Positions 10,466 to 20,205 of a stretch of 64,000 bases of DNA are shown here, in pieces. The position numbers and the translations under genes are program-made. Location of the stretch: assembly GCA_037176885.1 (NCBI GenBank), contig JAWWNJ010000116.1, positions 124,001 through 188,000 on the forward strand. Reading direction: 5' to 3'. Within the stretch, counting starts at the first letter, position 1. Every line of letters begins with the position of its first letter. Below the pieces are notes generated by a model. The model did not search any database, had not been told where the DNA came from, and was given only the letters and a program-made list of their open reading frames with translations. The stretch comes from Favolaschia claudopus (lineage: Eukaryota > Basidiomycota > Agaricomycetes > Agaricales > Mycenaceae).

Positions 10466-11279
10466 TTGAACCCGGCTGGTCCCAACCTCCCTTTCCACGG
10501 CGTGACCTACGAAACCAACGACAATCTCGACCACGACCTTCCTTCGGATTATTCCGAGTCTGAATCATCTGACGATGAGGCTACCTCGTCGAGCGAGGAT
10601 GAGAACTCGGTGCGTAGTCTTGCTGCGTCAATGCCTCACTGGTCTTCTTACCCTCTTGCTCATTGCTAGGATGTGACTATGGAGGACGATCTGCAAGAAG
10701 AGGGTGGAGGCAACACAGTAAGTAATTCTTTGATCCTGTCGGCTGTACGGTGTTCTGATATGGTCAACTCGACAAATAGGATACTAAGGGGAAGGGCAAG
10801 CAGAAAGCAGATGTGCGTCGAGTCTCTTTCTTACCCAATATTGAGTTCGTAGTTAATCTACTTGGCAGGTTCCTAAGGGAAAAGGCAAGCAGAAAGCGGA
10901 GGTATGTCGATTCTCTTTGTCCGTTGTTAACCAAAGATCTGACTATTACAGGATTCCCACTTCGACACCGGCTTCTTTGACGAAGACTTGGCTGCCGGTG
11001 TTGAATATGACTCTGACAGCGGACCCCATTTCGAGAGGCGAGCACCTGGTCCGGTTCGTTCTATCTCTTTTTCTTCTTGCTATTATTATTATTATCATTA
11101 TTCACAAGCGGGATAGTATCCCCCAGTCGGCAGTGTCTGTCCGCGTGGACTTCATCGAGGAGGAGGATGCGCGTCGTTTCTTACGTGACGGCATCTTTCT
11201 CTATGGATCACATTGTCGGGCCACCCCTTATCAAGCTCGGGCTCCAAGCGGACGGCCCTCTGACTCCAAGCAAGATTGA
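10466..11279 (+). CDS. Six-exon acidic hypothetical protein with twin 33-bp micro-exons
   Basis: Exons are 10466-10609, 10670-10717, 10780-10812, 10869-10901, 10952-11053 and 11109-11279, all joined by GT-AG introns and all phase 0, so the frame stays open to TGA at 11277-11279. Exon 1 is rich in Ser, Glu and Asp (DLPSDYSESESSDDEATSSS). Exons 3 and 4 are both 33 bases and encode nearly the same peptide (TKGKGKQKAD and PKGKGKQKAE), an evident exon duplication. The last exon has VRVDFIEEEDARRFLRDGIF followed by YGSHCRATPYQAR, which vaguely recalls RRM-like pieces of LINE ORF1 proteins; I would not name it on that. No ATG is seen at the left edge, so an upstream exon may be missing. The function is unknown. 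Confidence 0.6.
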
Positions 11280-11409
11280 GATCGGTAGCCAGGCATTGTG
11301 CATGGCTATACTGCCAGGATGCCATTTCCGATTTGGAACTTGAACTTTTGAAGGAAAGAAAAATGTATCGTGCACGTTAAAATTCACATCACTACATTAC
11401 ACTCCAAGA

Positions 11410-11528
11410 CTATACTCTACCAACCACGGTCAAATCCTCACTAGATTTACTTCTTACTTATTTATCGCCTTCCGGGCACCGCGTCTTAGTAGTTGGTTTA
11501 CTTGTTGCGGTATAGAAATGCTGATACC

Positions 11529-11557
<29 letters not shown>
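11410..11557 (+). mobile_element. 3' end of a poly(A)-tailed retroelement
   Basis: The segment ends in 29 A residues (11529-11557). Its last 120 bases share blocks with 35671-35783, including CGGGCACCGCGTCTTAG and TTGTTGCGG followed by TGCTGATAC. The two loci are otherwise unrelated upstream, so this looks like the shared 3' end used by a non-LTR element and a retroposon that depends on it. Confidence 0.65.
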
Positions 11558-11559
<2 letters not shown>

Positions 11560-12069
11560 CCCCGATCACGGAACTGCCGTAATACTGCGAAGTTGTGCGT
11601 TTCTAGGCAGGGGCCGGTTTGGGTTGTGTATCTTGATTTTCGCTCTGTCCGGACCTGTGTCATTTTGTTCTGTTTTAAGTGAGGGTGTGCTGTTTCTGAG
11701 TGAGGTGGTGTACTTTCTCCTTACATGCAATCTCAGCTTGTGCTCTTTTTATTTCGAAGTTGCAAACGAGGGTGAGAGTTCCCGAGATCAAAATTGAGCT
11801 GTGCTGAATTGAGGTTGTGTAATTTTGAGATCTAGCTTGTCCTGAGCGAATTATCTCGTTGATCATGGGAGGGTGGGGTCCTCCTTTTTCTTACATTGGA
11901 TGGGTTGTGAGAAAAATCACTCAAACGAGCCAGGTCGTGGTTTAAATAATTATGCCCCAGTATTACAGCCATAAACTTGCGCATTCTGTGCAAAAGGTGT
12001 TTCGTCACACCTTCCCGATTTGGGGGGTGGGTACCCCGGGGTTAAGGCCTCTTGACTCGCGAAATTTTA
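11558..12069. other. Gene-free stretch with scattered GGTTGTGTA-type motifs
   Basis: Words such as GGTTGTGTATCTTG, GAGGTTGTGTAATTTTG and CAGCTTGTGCTC recur, and TATGCCCCAGTATTACAGCC near 11951 matches the inverted repeat at 8644. It is probably a decayed relative of the 8.5-9.0 kb array. Confidence 0.4.
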
Positions 12070-12344
12070 CAGCTGTTTTACGGATTTTGTCCGGTTTTTG
12101 ATCGAGTGGGGCATTTCGTTTCTTGTTTACACCTGTATGCCTCTGAGTCGCCGTATGGCTCCACTCTGACCTCAGATTGGGCTATTTCCAGCATTTTGCT
12201 CTACCAGTGAATGCAGTGGGGCTGCGGTGGAGCGGTTGAACTGCCTCCGGCTCCTCGGCCAGGGTATGCACCAGCAATCACAGGTAAACAACTTTTGAAA
12301 AACCCCACTCCATCAAAAACCGGACAAAATCCGTAAAACAGCTG
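12070..12344. mobile_element. Tc1/mariner-type MITE, 275 bp, TA-flanked
   Basis: The ends are inverted over about 45 bases, starting CAGCTGTTTTACGGATTTTG, with TA on both sides (12068-12069 and 12345-12346). The TIR shares TTTTGAT-C/T-GAGTGG with the elements at 29337 and 37870, so these belong to one related group. It is non-coding. Confidence 0.88.
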
Positions 12345-12494
12345 TATGACACGGAGTCTGTAGCCGCCGAGCCAGAGCAGGGTTTTCTCCCACGCGACGA
12401 GTGAGCGGTACGTACGCCCTCGATCGCGTCTCCTAATCGCTTCGCATGTTTGTATGATGAGTCTGCCAATGTTACATCTGTCGAACCTGCCTAA

Positions 12495-13877
12495 ATGAAA
12501 GACGTACCCCCTGCTCCCCTCCGTTCCCCACGCATCCGGCGAAAGCCTTGGGAACGTAGACTTCCTCAGCGCTATACTGTTGCTGCTGCACTCGGTGCCA
12601 ACTCCCTGCTTCTCCCCCTTGAGATTCAGGCAGTCCAGGACGCCACCAAGCTTTCCCTCGAAGGTCTCGTTGACTGCGGTGCCACCTCAGACTTCATTGA
12701 CTCTGAGTTCGCAGCTAAGTCTGGCCTCCCCCTCCGTCGCCTTGCACAGCCCATTCCAGTTTTCAATGTGGATGGCTCGCCAAATGAGGCTGGTGCGATC
12801 CGCGAGGTGGCTGACGTCGTGCTGCAGTATCATGGTCACTCTGAGCGCATGCAGCTCGCTGTTACCCGTCTTGGGAAGCAGAAGCTCATCCTCGGCTACT
12901 CCTGGCTCCGGAAGCATAACCCGGAGATTGACTGGGACACCCGAGAGGTCAAGATGAGCAGATGCCCCAGCGAGTGCTCTATGTGCCGCACCGAGGTTCG
13001 CCTGGAGGCTCCCGCTGCACGCCGAGAGTCCCGCCTGGCGGCTGAGATCCTCCGGCAGCTCCGACTCGGTCCCCTTCCGTCCATCTGTGCCATAGACTTA
13101 GGCGAAGATGAATACGATGACCTGCCCGAGCTGTTCCCGGACTACGAGGATGATGACGAGGATGATGTGGATGAAGTGGATGATGTGGATGATGTGGATG
13201 ACCCCCTTGAGCCGGGAGACCGGGTGTTCTACACCCAGTTCCTGCCTTCTGAGGATATCCGTGCTGGAAGCACCGTCTCCCAGCGTCTGGCTGAGGCTTA
13301 CGCCAAAAACTCAGCCCCGGCGCGCTCGGACGTTCCCGAATGGGCCCGAGAGTTTGACGATGTTTTCAACAAGGAGTCCTTTGACTCACTGCCTGAACGC
13401 CGGTCCTGGGACCATGCCATTGAGCTCGTGCCGGACTCTAAGCCCACGAACTGCAAGGTCTACCCAATCTCGCCTCTCGAACAGAAGGAACTTGATGCCT
13501 TCATCGAGGAGGGACTTGGCACTGGCCGGATTCGACCGTCAAAATCACCTATGGCCTCACCCGTCTTCTTCGTCAAGAAGAAGGATGGCGGACTTCGGTT
13601 CGTACAGGACTATCGAGCTTTGAACACTATGACCGTGAAGAATCGTTACCCACTCCCCTTAATCAACGACCTCATCAACCGACTCAGGGGAGCCCGGTAC
13701 TTCACGAAGCTTGATGTCCGATGGGGCTTTAAAAATGTTCGAATCCGTGAAGGCGACGAGTGGAAGGCAGCGTTCCGGACCAACCGGGGACTGTTTGAGC
13801 CGCTGGTTATGTACTTCGGTCTGACCAACTCCCCTGCAACCTTCCAGACCATGATGAACGACATCTTCCAGGATCTT
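12495..13877 (+). pseudogene. Gypsy copy 2: protease and N-terminal half of reverse transcriptase, cut by Ngaro insertion
   Basis: One open frame from MKDVPPAPLRSP runs through the protease motif VDCGATSDFI, an Asp/Glu-rich spacer (EDDDEDDVDEVDD), VFFVKKKDGG and LDVRWGF, and into the palm up to [12 protein letters not shown]. It stops where the Ngaro-like element begins at 13878, before the YLDD motif seen in copy 1. The first 35 residues are not like copy 1 and replace its gag, so this copy probably arose through deletion or recombination. The protease-RT part is intact and close in sequence to copy 1, and keeps the spacer that copy 1 has lost. The rest of RT, RNase H and integrase are not found beyond the insertion. 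Confidence 0.9.
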
Positions 13878-13997
13878 AGTGAGTGTATACACTCGGAGGA
13901 ATGCACGTGGGAGTCATCACCGTGACTCATCGCCTCTTTTTCTTCCACCACCACCACCGGGCGCGTTCCTTCGCCCGTGCTCTCGTTTTTTAGTTCT
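13878..13997 (+). repeat. Ngaro A1 repeat
   Basis: It begins AGTGAGTGTATACACTCGG and is 120 bases long; A2 at 17985-18104 begins with the same sequence and differs at only a few places. It contains the palindrome GTGTATACAC and a CACGTGGGAGTCA segment that may serve as promoter. Confidence 0.92.
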
Positions 13998-14010
13998 TTT
14001 CTCTTCCCCA

Positions 14011-14922
14011 ATGGCCAACGACGACCCCTCGCCCTTCAGTGAGGCTCAGCTGGCCGCACTTACGGCCATTGTGACCCGGGCCATTGCCGACAGCTCCGCC
14101 AACCCTTCGGGCGGCTCCGCCGCGTCATCCTCGTCGAACGCAGCGAACGGCAGCGGAAATGTTACGGTCCCCACTACCAATGCCGCCGGTGAGCTTGACA
14201 ATTTCGCTTCCGCCTCCTTTCGGTCCCCCACGATGTGGTACCGCCGCGTCAAGCTGGCGCACATCGACGCCATTGTGAATGGCACCTTCGAAGCCGACGA
14301 CCTCCCCAAGCTCTCCTCCATCGCCGCCGCTGCCCCCGCTGCCCCCGTGCCCATCCTCTTCCACCCGACTTCTGGTGTTGCCGCCCCGGAACAACCAGAG
14401 GAAGCCCTCGATGCGGGTCTTCCCCGCGCATGGGTCAAGGCATTCCCCTCCTTACCCCCGCTCCTTGATGCCTGGTCGACCTACACCGGCATCCGCTCCC
14501 TCATTGACACCACCAATGGTGGTGTCGCTGCCGCCCTTTCTATCTACACCAGCCAGCTCATGGATTTCACCACACAGTATGAGTGGTCCGCAGTCTTGCG
14601 TTACCACTACGAATTTATTCGTGTGCGCATGGCGGAGAATTTTCTCCCCACGCGCTGGGTGACGCCCGATCAGGGCCTTGTCTCCACCAGGTTGGTTCGC
14701 TACCCACTGCCCCCACCATTCTCCTCCAAGCGCAAACGCGACCTCGCGGAGCGCCTTTCCGAACCCAGCGCCCCTGCATCCCGTCCGAAGGTTGATGAGA
14801 CCTGCTACAAGTTTCAGGATGCCGCTGGTTGTCGCATGGGCGACAAGTGCTCTCGCCGCCACGTCTGCATTGCGTGTCAGGGCGCCCACCCCGCACATGC
14901 TTGCCCTCAGAAGCGGAAGTAG
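14011..14922 (+). CDS. Ngaro ORF1, Gag-like protein with cysteine zinc motifs
   Basis: The ATG at 14011 follows the A1 repeat by 13 bases; the protein is 303 residues and begins MANDDPSPFSEAQLAAL. The N-terminal third is Ala/Ser-rich and low in complexity, the middle has SLIDTTNGGVAAALSIYTSQ and a YEFIRVRM segment, and the C-terminus carries CYKFQDAAGCRMGDKCSRRH, a CCCH-type finger, followed by a second cluster CIACQGAHPAHAC. It is presumably the RNA-binding structural protein of the element. It is intact. The next ORF starts about 140 bases downstream in another frame. Confidence 0.85.
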   Translation: MANDDPSPFSEAQLAALTAIVTRAIADSSANPSGGSAASSSSNAANGSGNVTVPTTNAAGELDNFASASFRSPTMWYRRVKLAHIDAIVNGTFEADDLPKLSSIAAAAPAAPVPILFHPTSGVAAPEQPEEALDAGLPRAWVKAFPSLPPLLDAWSTYTGIRSLIDTTNGGVAAALSIYTSQLMDFTTQYEWSAVLRYHYEFIRVRMAENFLPTRWVTPDQGLVSTRLVRYPLPPPFSSKRKRDLAERLSEPSAPASRPKVDETCYKFQDAAGCRMGDKCSRRHVCIACQGAHPAHACPQKRK

Positions 14923-15060
14923 GATGTTTGGGGCACGCTGACCGAGTCCAGCCTCTGCCCCACTCCGACCAACCCTTCGGTTCCTCTTCGTCCACCGGCT
15001 CCTCGCACCCCACCCTCTCTATCACCCCTCTTGCATACTGCTCATCTCTCTGCCCATCTA

Positions 15061-17028
15061 ATGCCTCCTCCCCCTGCCCGTCCTAATACACACATCACAT
15101 TCCCAGTTGCCCCTACCTCCGGTCCTCGTGTTACTAGCTCCCTTAATCCCGCTATGCTATCTTTCTTACTTCAGGATTATCCTGATCCCTCCTTCGTACA
15201 ACACCTACATAATATCTGTACCTATGGTGCGTCAATTGGATACACCGGCCCCCGAGTGGGCCGCCCCTTCTCACGGAATCTGCCTGCCACACCGTCCGAG
15301 CACGCTGTAACCGCTGCAGATATTCTGGCAAACTTTTCTCTGGGTGAGCTTCGCCGTGTCGACTCCCTCCCCGTTCATGAGCAGCGCCGGGTCGTTTACT
15401 CACCTGTGGGCACTGTCCCCAAAGCCGATGGTGGTTGGCGCACTGTCCACCACCTCTCTTATCCTCGTGGCTCGTCTATCAACGATAGCATTTCCTCTGA
15501 CGCAGTGACACTCTCCTACACCTCGCTTGACACCTTCTTTGACCGCCTCCGCCGACTTGGTCCTGGCGCTCTCCTCTGGAAGATCGACCTGCGGCGTGCG
15601 TTTCGCCACATTGTAGTATGCCCAGACGACTCTCTGCTGTATGGCTTCTACTTCGACGGTGTTGGTTACATTGACGTTCGCCTACCATTCGGATCCCGCT
15701 CATCACCCTTCACTTTCAACTTGTTTGCGGAGGCCCTGCACTGGATCTCAGAGCGTATGGGCGCCCCCCTTGACCACTTCCTCGACGACTTCTTTGGTGC
15801 TCGCGCAGCAGGCGAGTATGACCTTGCAGAGCGCGACCGTGCAATTTTCCGCGCAATCTGCGACGCAACTGGTTTCTCTGCCCATCCAGTTGGGAAAGCA
15901 GGGAAGGACATTCCTCCATCTACCCGCGGTGTTATCCTAGGGATTGAGATCGACACTGTTGCCTTCACAGTGGCTCTCCCTGCCGAGAAGCTGCAGCGCA
16001 TCATGGCTACTCTCAAGTCCCTTCTAGCCGGAGCGTCAGCTACCCTCTTGGACCTCCAGTCCATTGCTGGCCTTCTGCAGTTTGCAACAAAGGTCCTGCC
16101 TGCGGGGCGCGCTTTCATCCGTCGTGTGTACGATGCGCTGTCCCATTTCCCATCCTTTGGCCGGCGTCGCATCCCGAGAGGTGCACGCCGTGATTTGGAA
16201 TGGTGGGCTCGTCTTCTTCCGACTTGGAACGGTATCCAGTCCCTACATCCTCACCGCCCGGGCGCGGTTATCTTTACTGACGCCAGTGGGTCTTCCTCGA
16301 AAGGAATTGGCGGTCATCTTGGGCCCCGGGAGGCACCTATCGATTTTTTTGCGATGCGAGTACCCAGGCGGCACCGGGGAAAGTCTATCCTTTTCAAGGA
16401 GCTGTGGGCCGTGCTCCACGCTCTTCGTATTTGGGCATCTCCAGCCTGGGCCGGGTCCCGGGTCTTACTTCGGGTTGACAACACCGGCGGCGTGGCTGGC
16501 TTGAATGGAGGTTCTATTCGGGAGGTGCCTGCACAGGCGCTCTTGAGGGAGATCTTCCTTCTTGCGCTATCTTTCGGCTTTTCCATCTCCTGCGTGTGGG
16601 TTTCCTCTGAACAGAACTACCTTGCTGACGCACTCTCTCGTTTTGACATGCCACGTCTTCGCCCATTGTTACCTCAATTCTTCGCCTCACAGCACACTCC
16701 CTTCCCCCACCTCCCGCCGGATGGCCTGAACGGGTCGATCAACCACCGCTCGTCGCCTACTTCCTCTGGCACGGCCTCGCTGCCTCCACCCGCGGCGTCA
16801 ACCAGACGGCTTGCAACTCCTTTGAGTCTTTCTGCATGCGAAAATACGGTGCTGACGGTGCCTCTCCATACCCCGCCTCAGAAGCCCACCTTCTCGAATG
16901 GGCGGCATCCCTCCCTCCGGGCTGCAGTGCGAAAACAATCAAGCGCTACATTGGTGCCCTCAAGTCCTTCCATACTGACCTCGGATACGAATCCCGCCCC
17001 TTTGAATCACGCGTTCTCGAGCGTGTGA
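15061..17028 (+). CDS. Ngaro reverse transcriptase-RNase H
   Basis: I take the first ATG at 15061. RT motifs run in order: SPVGTVPKADGGWRTVHHLS, LLWKIDLRRAFRHI (first catalytic Asp), the GSRSSPFTFNLFAEALHW palm helix, and HFLDDFFGA, where LDD replaces the usual YxDD, as is common in tyrosine-recombinase retroelements. RNase H follows with FTDASGSSSKGIGG, KELWAVLHAL, LLRVDNTGG and YLADALSRF, giving the D-E-D-D set. After about 16690 the frame holds only low-complexity sequence and overlaps the start of the recombinase frame, so the true RT protein may end there or be joined to the recombinase by a frameshift. The catalytic residues appear intact. Confidence 0.9.
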   Translation: MPPPPARPNTHITFPVAPTSGPRVTSSLNPAMLSFLLQDYPDPSFVQHLHNICTYGASIGYTGPRVGRPFSRNLPATPSEHAVTAADILANFSLGELRRVDSLPVHEQRRVVYSPVGTVPKADGGWRTVHHLSYPRGSSINDSISSDAVTLSYTSLDTFFDRLRRLGPGALLWKIDLRRAFRHIVVCPDDSLLYGFYFDGVGYIDVRLPFGSRSSPFTFNLFAEALHWISERMGAPLDHFLDDFFGARAAGEYDLAERDRAIFRAICDATGFSAHPVGKAGKDIPPSTRGVILGIEIDTVAFTVALPAEKLQRIMATLKSLLAGASATLLDLQSIAGLLQFATKVLPAGRAFIRRVYDALSHFPSFGRRRIPRGARRDLEWWARLLPTWNGIQSLHPHRPGAVIFTDASGSSSKGIGGHLGPREAPIDFFAMRVPRRHRGKSILFKELWAVLHALRIWASPAWAGSRVLLRVDNTGGVAGLNGGSIREVPAQALLREIFLLALSFGFSISCVWVSSEQNYLADALSRFDMPRLRPLLPQFFASQHTPFPHLPPDGLNGSINHRSSPTSSGTASLPPPAASTRRLATPLSLSACENTVLTVPLHTPPQKPTFSNGRHPSLRAAVRKQSSATLVPSSPSILTSDTNPAPLNHAFSSV

Positions 17029-17789
17029 TTCGCGGTATACGCCGGGTGTACGGGGACGCAGAACGTAAGGAGCGACTTCCTATTACGCAGCCCGTCCTAG
17101 CCCAGATTATTGCCTCCCTCTCCAACCCTATCTCCCTTCCGCGGGGTGTTTCTCGTAAGCTAGCCGAGACTCTCCGAGTTGCCTACGCCCTGGCCTTCGC
17201 AGGTTTTCTTCGCTGCGGCGAGATCACCTACGACTCTTTCGATGGCGCTTTCAACCTCAAGCGCCGCGACATCATCATTCAAAACGGCGAGTACCTCACC
17301 GTTGACCTCCCGGCCTCAAAAACCGACCCCTTCCGCGCTGGGGTGCGCATCACTATCGCAAAAACTGGCTTGCCCACCTGTGCCTACACCCTCCTCCGCG
17401 CCCACCTTAATAAGCCGGGCAAGCCCGACGACCCGCTGTTTGTGGGCCGGCGTACTCGCGATGGTACAGGCTATGGAGCTTTCTCGCGGAAGCTTTTCAT
17501 CGACTGTTTGAAGGCCTGTCTCACTCATGTCGGGATTTCATCGTCAGGATATTCGGGCCATAGTTTCCGCCGTGGCGCTGCCACTTGGGCTCGACTCATC
17601 GGTCTCTCCGACCTTGACATTCAGCGCCTGGGCCGTTGGACTTCTGACTGCTTCAAACTATACATTGACACGCCACCTGATGTCATTGTGGGGTTGAGTA
17701 AACGCCTTCTCTCCGACCCCCCACTTATTCAACCAACCTCCATGGTTGTCGCCCCGGGATTGGTTTGGCGCGGCGACGATGCCCTCTAG
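16836..17789 (+). CDS. Ngaro tyrosine recombinase
   Basis: This enzyme inserts the circular DNA copy. The frame is open upstream of the first ATG and reads LVAYFLWHGLAASTRGVNQT, typical of the N-terminal core-binding region, so the natural start is probably near 16720 through frameshifting or re-initiation. Catalytic residues are visible: Arg in FLRCGEITYDSF, His and Arg in GHSFRRGAATWARL (H-x-x-R), and Tyr in FKLYIDTP, with LGRWTSD between. The protein ends at 17789, about 90 bases before repeat B1. It overlaps the RT frame by 193 bases in a different phase. It looks functional. Confidence 0.9.
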   Translation: MRKYGADGASPYPASEAHLLEWAASLPPGCSAKTIKRYIGALKSFHTDLGYESRPFESRVLERVIRGIRRVYGDAERKERLPITQPVLAQIIASLSNPISLPRGVSRKLAETLRVAYALAFAGFLRCGEITYDSFDGAFNLKRRDIIIQNGEYLTVDLPASKTDPFRAGVRITIAKTGLPTCAYTLLRAHLNKPGKPDDPLFVGRRTRDGTGYGAFSRKLFIDCLKACLTHVGISSSGYSGHSFRRGAATWARLIGLSDLDIQRLGRWTSDCFKLYIDTPPDVIVGLSKRLLSDPPLIQPTSMVVAPGLVWRGDDAL

Positions 17790-17876
17790 CCGCACCCCTT
17801 TTCTTGCTCTCTTGGCCTCAGCTCACCCTCCTCGCTGTCCCGGCAACCCCTCCTCCCTCGGGCTGCCTTGTCTTCC

Positions 17877-17984
17877 TGGGTTCCGGCCCGAGAGCGCTCG
17901 CTGCGAGGTCACATCACCCTCACCGCAATCATAAATATACCATCCTTTTTCCTCCCTCCCTTAGCACGAGCTCGCAGCATTCCT
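17877..17984 (+). repeat. Ngaro B1 repeat
   Basis: It runs from TGGGTTCCGGCCCGAG to GCTCGCAGCATTCCT and is repeated at 18184-18294 with a few small indels. It joins A2 directly. Confidence 0.9.
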
Positions 17985-18104
17985 AGTGAGTGTATACACT
18001 CGGAGGAATGCACGTGGGAGTCATCACTGTGACTCATCGCGTCTTTTTCCTCGACCACCACCACCGGGCGCGTTCCTTCGCCCGTGCTCTCATTTTTTAG
18101 TTCT
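17985..18104 (+). repeat. Ngaro A2 repeat
   Basis: This is the second 120-base copy of A1, directly after B1. The B1-A2 junction is the signature of the split-direct-repeat layout. Confidence 0.92.
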
Positions 18105-18183
18105 CCCACCCACCTCCCATATACATTGCATGTACATCGTATTTAGTTTTGTAGTCCTGTTTTGTGCAGCTTCGCGCCGACTT

Positions 18184-18294
18184 TGGGTTCCGGCCCGAGG
18201 AGCGCTTGCTGCGAGGGTCAACATCACCCCTCACCGCAATCATAAATATACCACCTGTTTTCCTCCCTCCTCAGCACGAGCTCGCAGCATTCCT
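18184..18294 (+). repeat. Ngaro B2 repeat, right end of element
   Basis: Its end (CGCAGCATTCCT) equals the end of B1 just before A2, so the right element boundary is placed at 18294. About 80 unique bases separate A2 and B2. Confidence 0.9.
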
Positions 18295-18420
18295 TTCCGA
18301 CCTCTGGGCTGGACTAACTAACTACGTAAGCACTATATACGGCAATATGTTCCCACGGTTAAGTCGCCGCAGTGCTCCACCTGAAGCTCACCCCGCAAAT
18401 AAATTTCGTGGACGTCGAGT

Positions 18421-18515
18421 TACTGTTCTCTGGCCTTGAGGGGAGTAGCCAGAGCAGGTTGGATGATTTCCAACCCTCTTTGGAAGGCAAAAGCGGATTG
18501 ACAACTTCGCCAAAC
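18421..18515 (+). repeat. Diverged dispersed repeat, second copy
   Basis: It matches 271-370 in the same orientation with blocks GTTACTGTTCT, TTTCCAACC and GGAAGGCAAAA. The origin is unknown. Confidence 0.5.
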
Positions 18516-20199
18516 AAAACCACATTGACACTGACTACTGAGAAGCAGCGCAAGGTCCCCTGAAGCCACATGTAGACCTAAAGCACAGTGGTTCTCACTT
18601 GAAAAGACCACCAGAAGATCATTCCCGCTCATAATCTGGGGGGTCAAACATTTTTTTTCCCGGCCTGGCGGCCGGCCCTTAGTCGCCGGTTGAATGCCGG
18701 TGCCCCCTTGTCTAAACCTTGATCTACTTACCGTGAAAGCACAAGAAATAGACATTCTGCCTCGGTCCGAGGCTCTATGCACCGGTAAACAGTGTGTGGC
18801 TGTGCAATCGGTCATTTTTTTTGGGTCCGAAAGAAATTTGATGCTACAGCTTAGCCGTTTAAGTGGCTTATGTACTATGTCTGTGGGAGAATTAATCAAG
18901 TTTTCAAGTTGCAGAAAGAGAGAAAAAAAGAGGGAAAAAAGGGAGAGATTCATAGATACCTTAGGTTGAATGTGCATCACAATTTTCACTTCTAACCCTT
19001 GTGCAGCGAGTGGATTGAGCAAATTACTGTCTTGATTTCATCTTGATTCTTTTCCCTAATCGAGTAAACATCAGCGAATTCAAGACTATGTCTATTCGGG
19101 TTTACTTCCCAAAGCGACATAGGACAAGCCAATGGAATTCAAGATTGGTAACCGGCAACTCCCGCCATCAACTGCCAGCTCACTTTCCCGTGCCAACTCC
19201 GTCGCAAGCGTCCCTCAAACTCTCAGTCCCTCTGTTTCTGTTCTCATCTCGTTGTCTCTCTTCCTGGCGCTTGTTGGTTTCTTGTTCTCTTTGAGTCTCT
19301 TCCAATACTGGTGCTTGGCTGGGACTTTCAAAGCTGATGGCAACAATATTTTTTAATCGACATTTCGTCTCATCTCGTCTGCACACGCCTACACCGGAAG
19401 CTCAGTCTTAGTGCCTCGAAGAGCCACAAAGGTTGATACTGCCTTACTGGCGACGCGTCTCCCTATATCTCCAACATGAAACTTGTGGCTTTGATTCCGG
19501 TCTGCTACGATTCCAAATGGTGCGTGCCCGGCTCTCACATCCTCTCTCTTGCTAACCACACAGTACAGAAACAATTTGTAACCCCCCCAACCATCTTACC
19601 CAGATGCCGCCACACCGTCGATGCGATGTCTGTTGCGTCGTCCGTGCAGCTCGGCGGGTATCGCGCGTGCACTCCTCGCTCGCTCTCAAGCGCGTTTGCC
19701 GCGAGTAGGAGTTGCCTCTTGTCCGAGACGACAACGAGCGGGCACGGAGTGCGTAGTCCGCGACGAGAGCGTGCACGGTGTAGACCGCAAATATCAGAGC
19801 AGCGAGCGTACGTGCGCGATCGTCGTTTTGACATCGCTCGTGGGCTCGTGTTCGCTTGCGCTCTCACCGCTGTATGTGTGTCGCCACACCGGTGGAACTG
19901 TGTTTGGGTGGATTTGTGCCGGAGACGTCGACTCATAGAGGCAGCAAAACAACATGGGCAATGCAGACGCACATGAACGGCGAGCGCGAGTTCGCGTGTC
20001 GTCCTTTGTGCGCGTCTAATGACACCATTTTGTCTTTGCTGCGGGACTCGCATGACACAGCGTTGACGGACATAAGTTGAGGTTCGATGCATTCGCGTTG
20101 GATTGTTGTTGCGGGGCAATGGGAGTGGGTGCAGGGCAGGGCGAGGAGCGTCACATTTGAAGAACTACCTGCCCTGACGGAACCTTTGCGCGCAGCCCT
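18516..20199. other. No gene recognised
   Basis: Open frames here are short or compositionally driven; 19600-20080 is CG-rich (many CGAGCG, GCGTGC words) and gives long frames on both strands for that reason. A start-like MKLVALI at 19476 followed by a possible intron is the only hint of a host gene and cannot be extended. Confidence 0.4.
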
Positions 20200-20205
20200 C
20201 CGTTC

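Larger units (their letters stand above)
13878..18294 (+). mobile_element. Ngaro-like tyrosine-recombinase retrotransposon, structurally complete
   Basis: The element has ORFs for a zinc-finger Gag-like protein, an RT-RNase H and a tyrosine recombinase, and the split direct repeats of Ngaro/PAT elements in the order A1-ORFs-B1-A2-B2. A1 (13878-13997) and A2 (17985-18104) are both 120 bases and nearly identical; B1 (17877-17984) and B2 (18184-18294) match over about 108 bases. Such elements are known from basidiomycetes and integrate by recombinase through a circular intermediate, not by integrase. The left end abuts Gypsy RT at 13877. The expected Gypsy continuation is absent after 18294, so a deletion accompanied or followed insertion. 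No methyltransferase domain of the DIRS type is seen. Confidence 0.9.

Noticed and set aside
15152..16586. Several minus-strand frames within the Ngaro RT
   Set aside because: They are shadows of the plus-strand RT-RNase H, whose catalytic motifs are intact.
13878..18294. DIRS-type rather than Ngaro-type element
   Set aside because: The repeats are direct and split, not inverted terminal repeats, and there is no methyltransferase-like domain.
19476..19560. Start of a possible diphthine ligase-like gene (MKLVALI, then DS, then an intron-like sequence)
   Set aside because: Only about seven residues fit, the glycine loop is missing, and nothing recognisable follows.
19535..20119. Long minus-strand open frame of 194 codons
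   Set aside because: The region is CG-rich and gives long frames on both strands; the peptide has no domain-like pattern and no splice structure.
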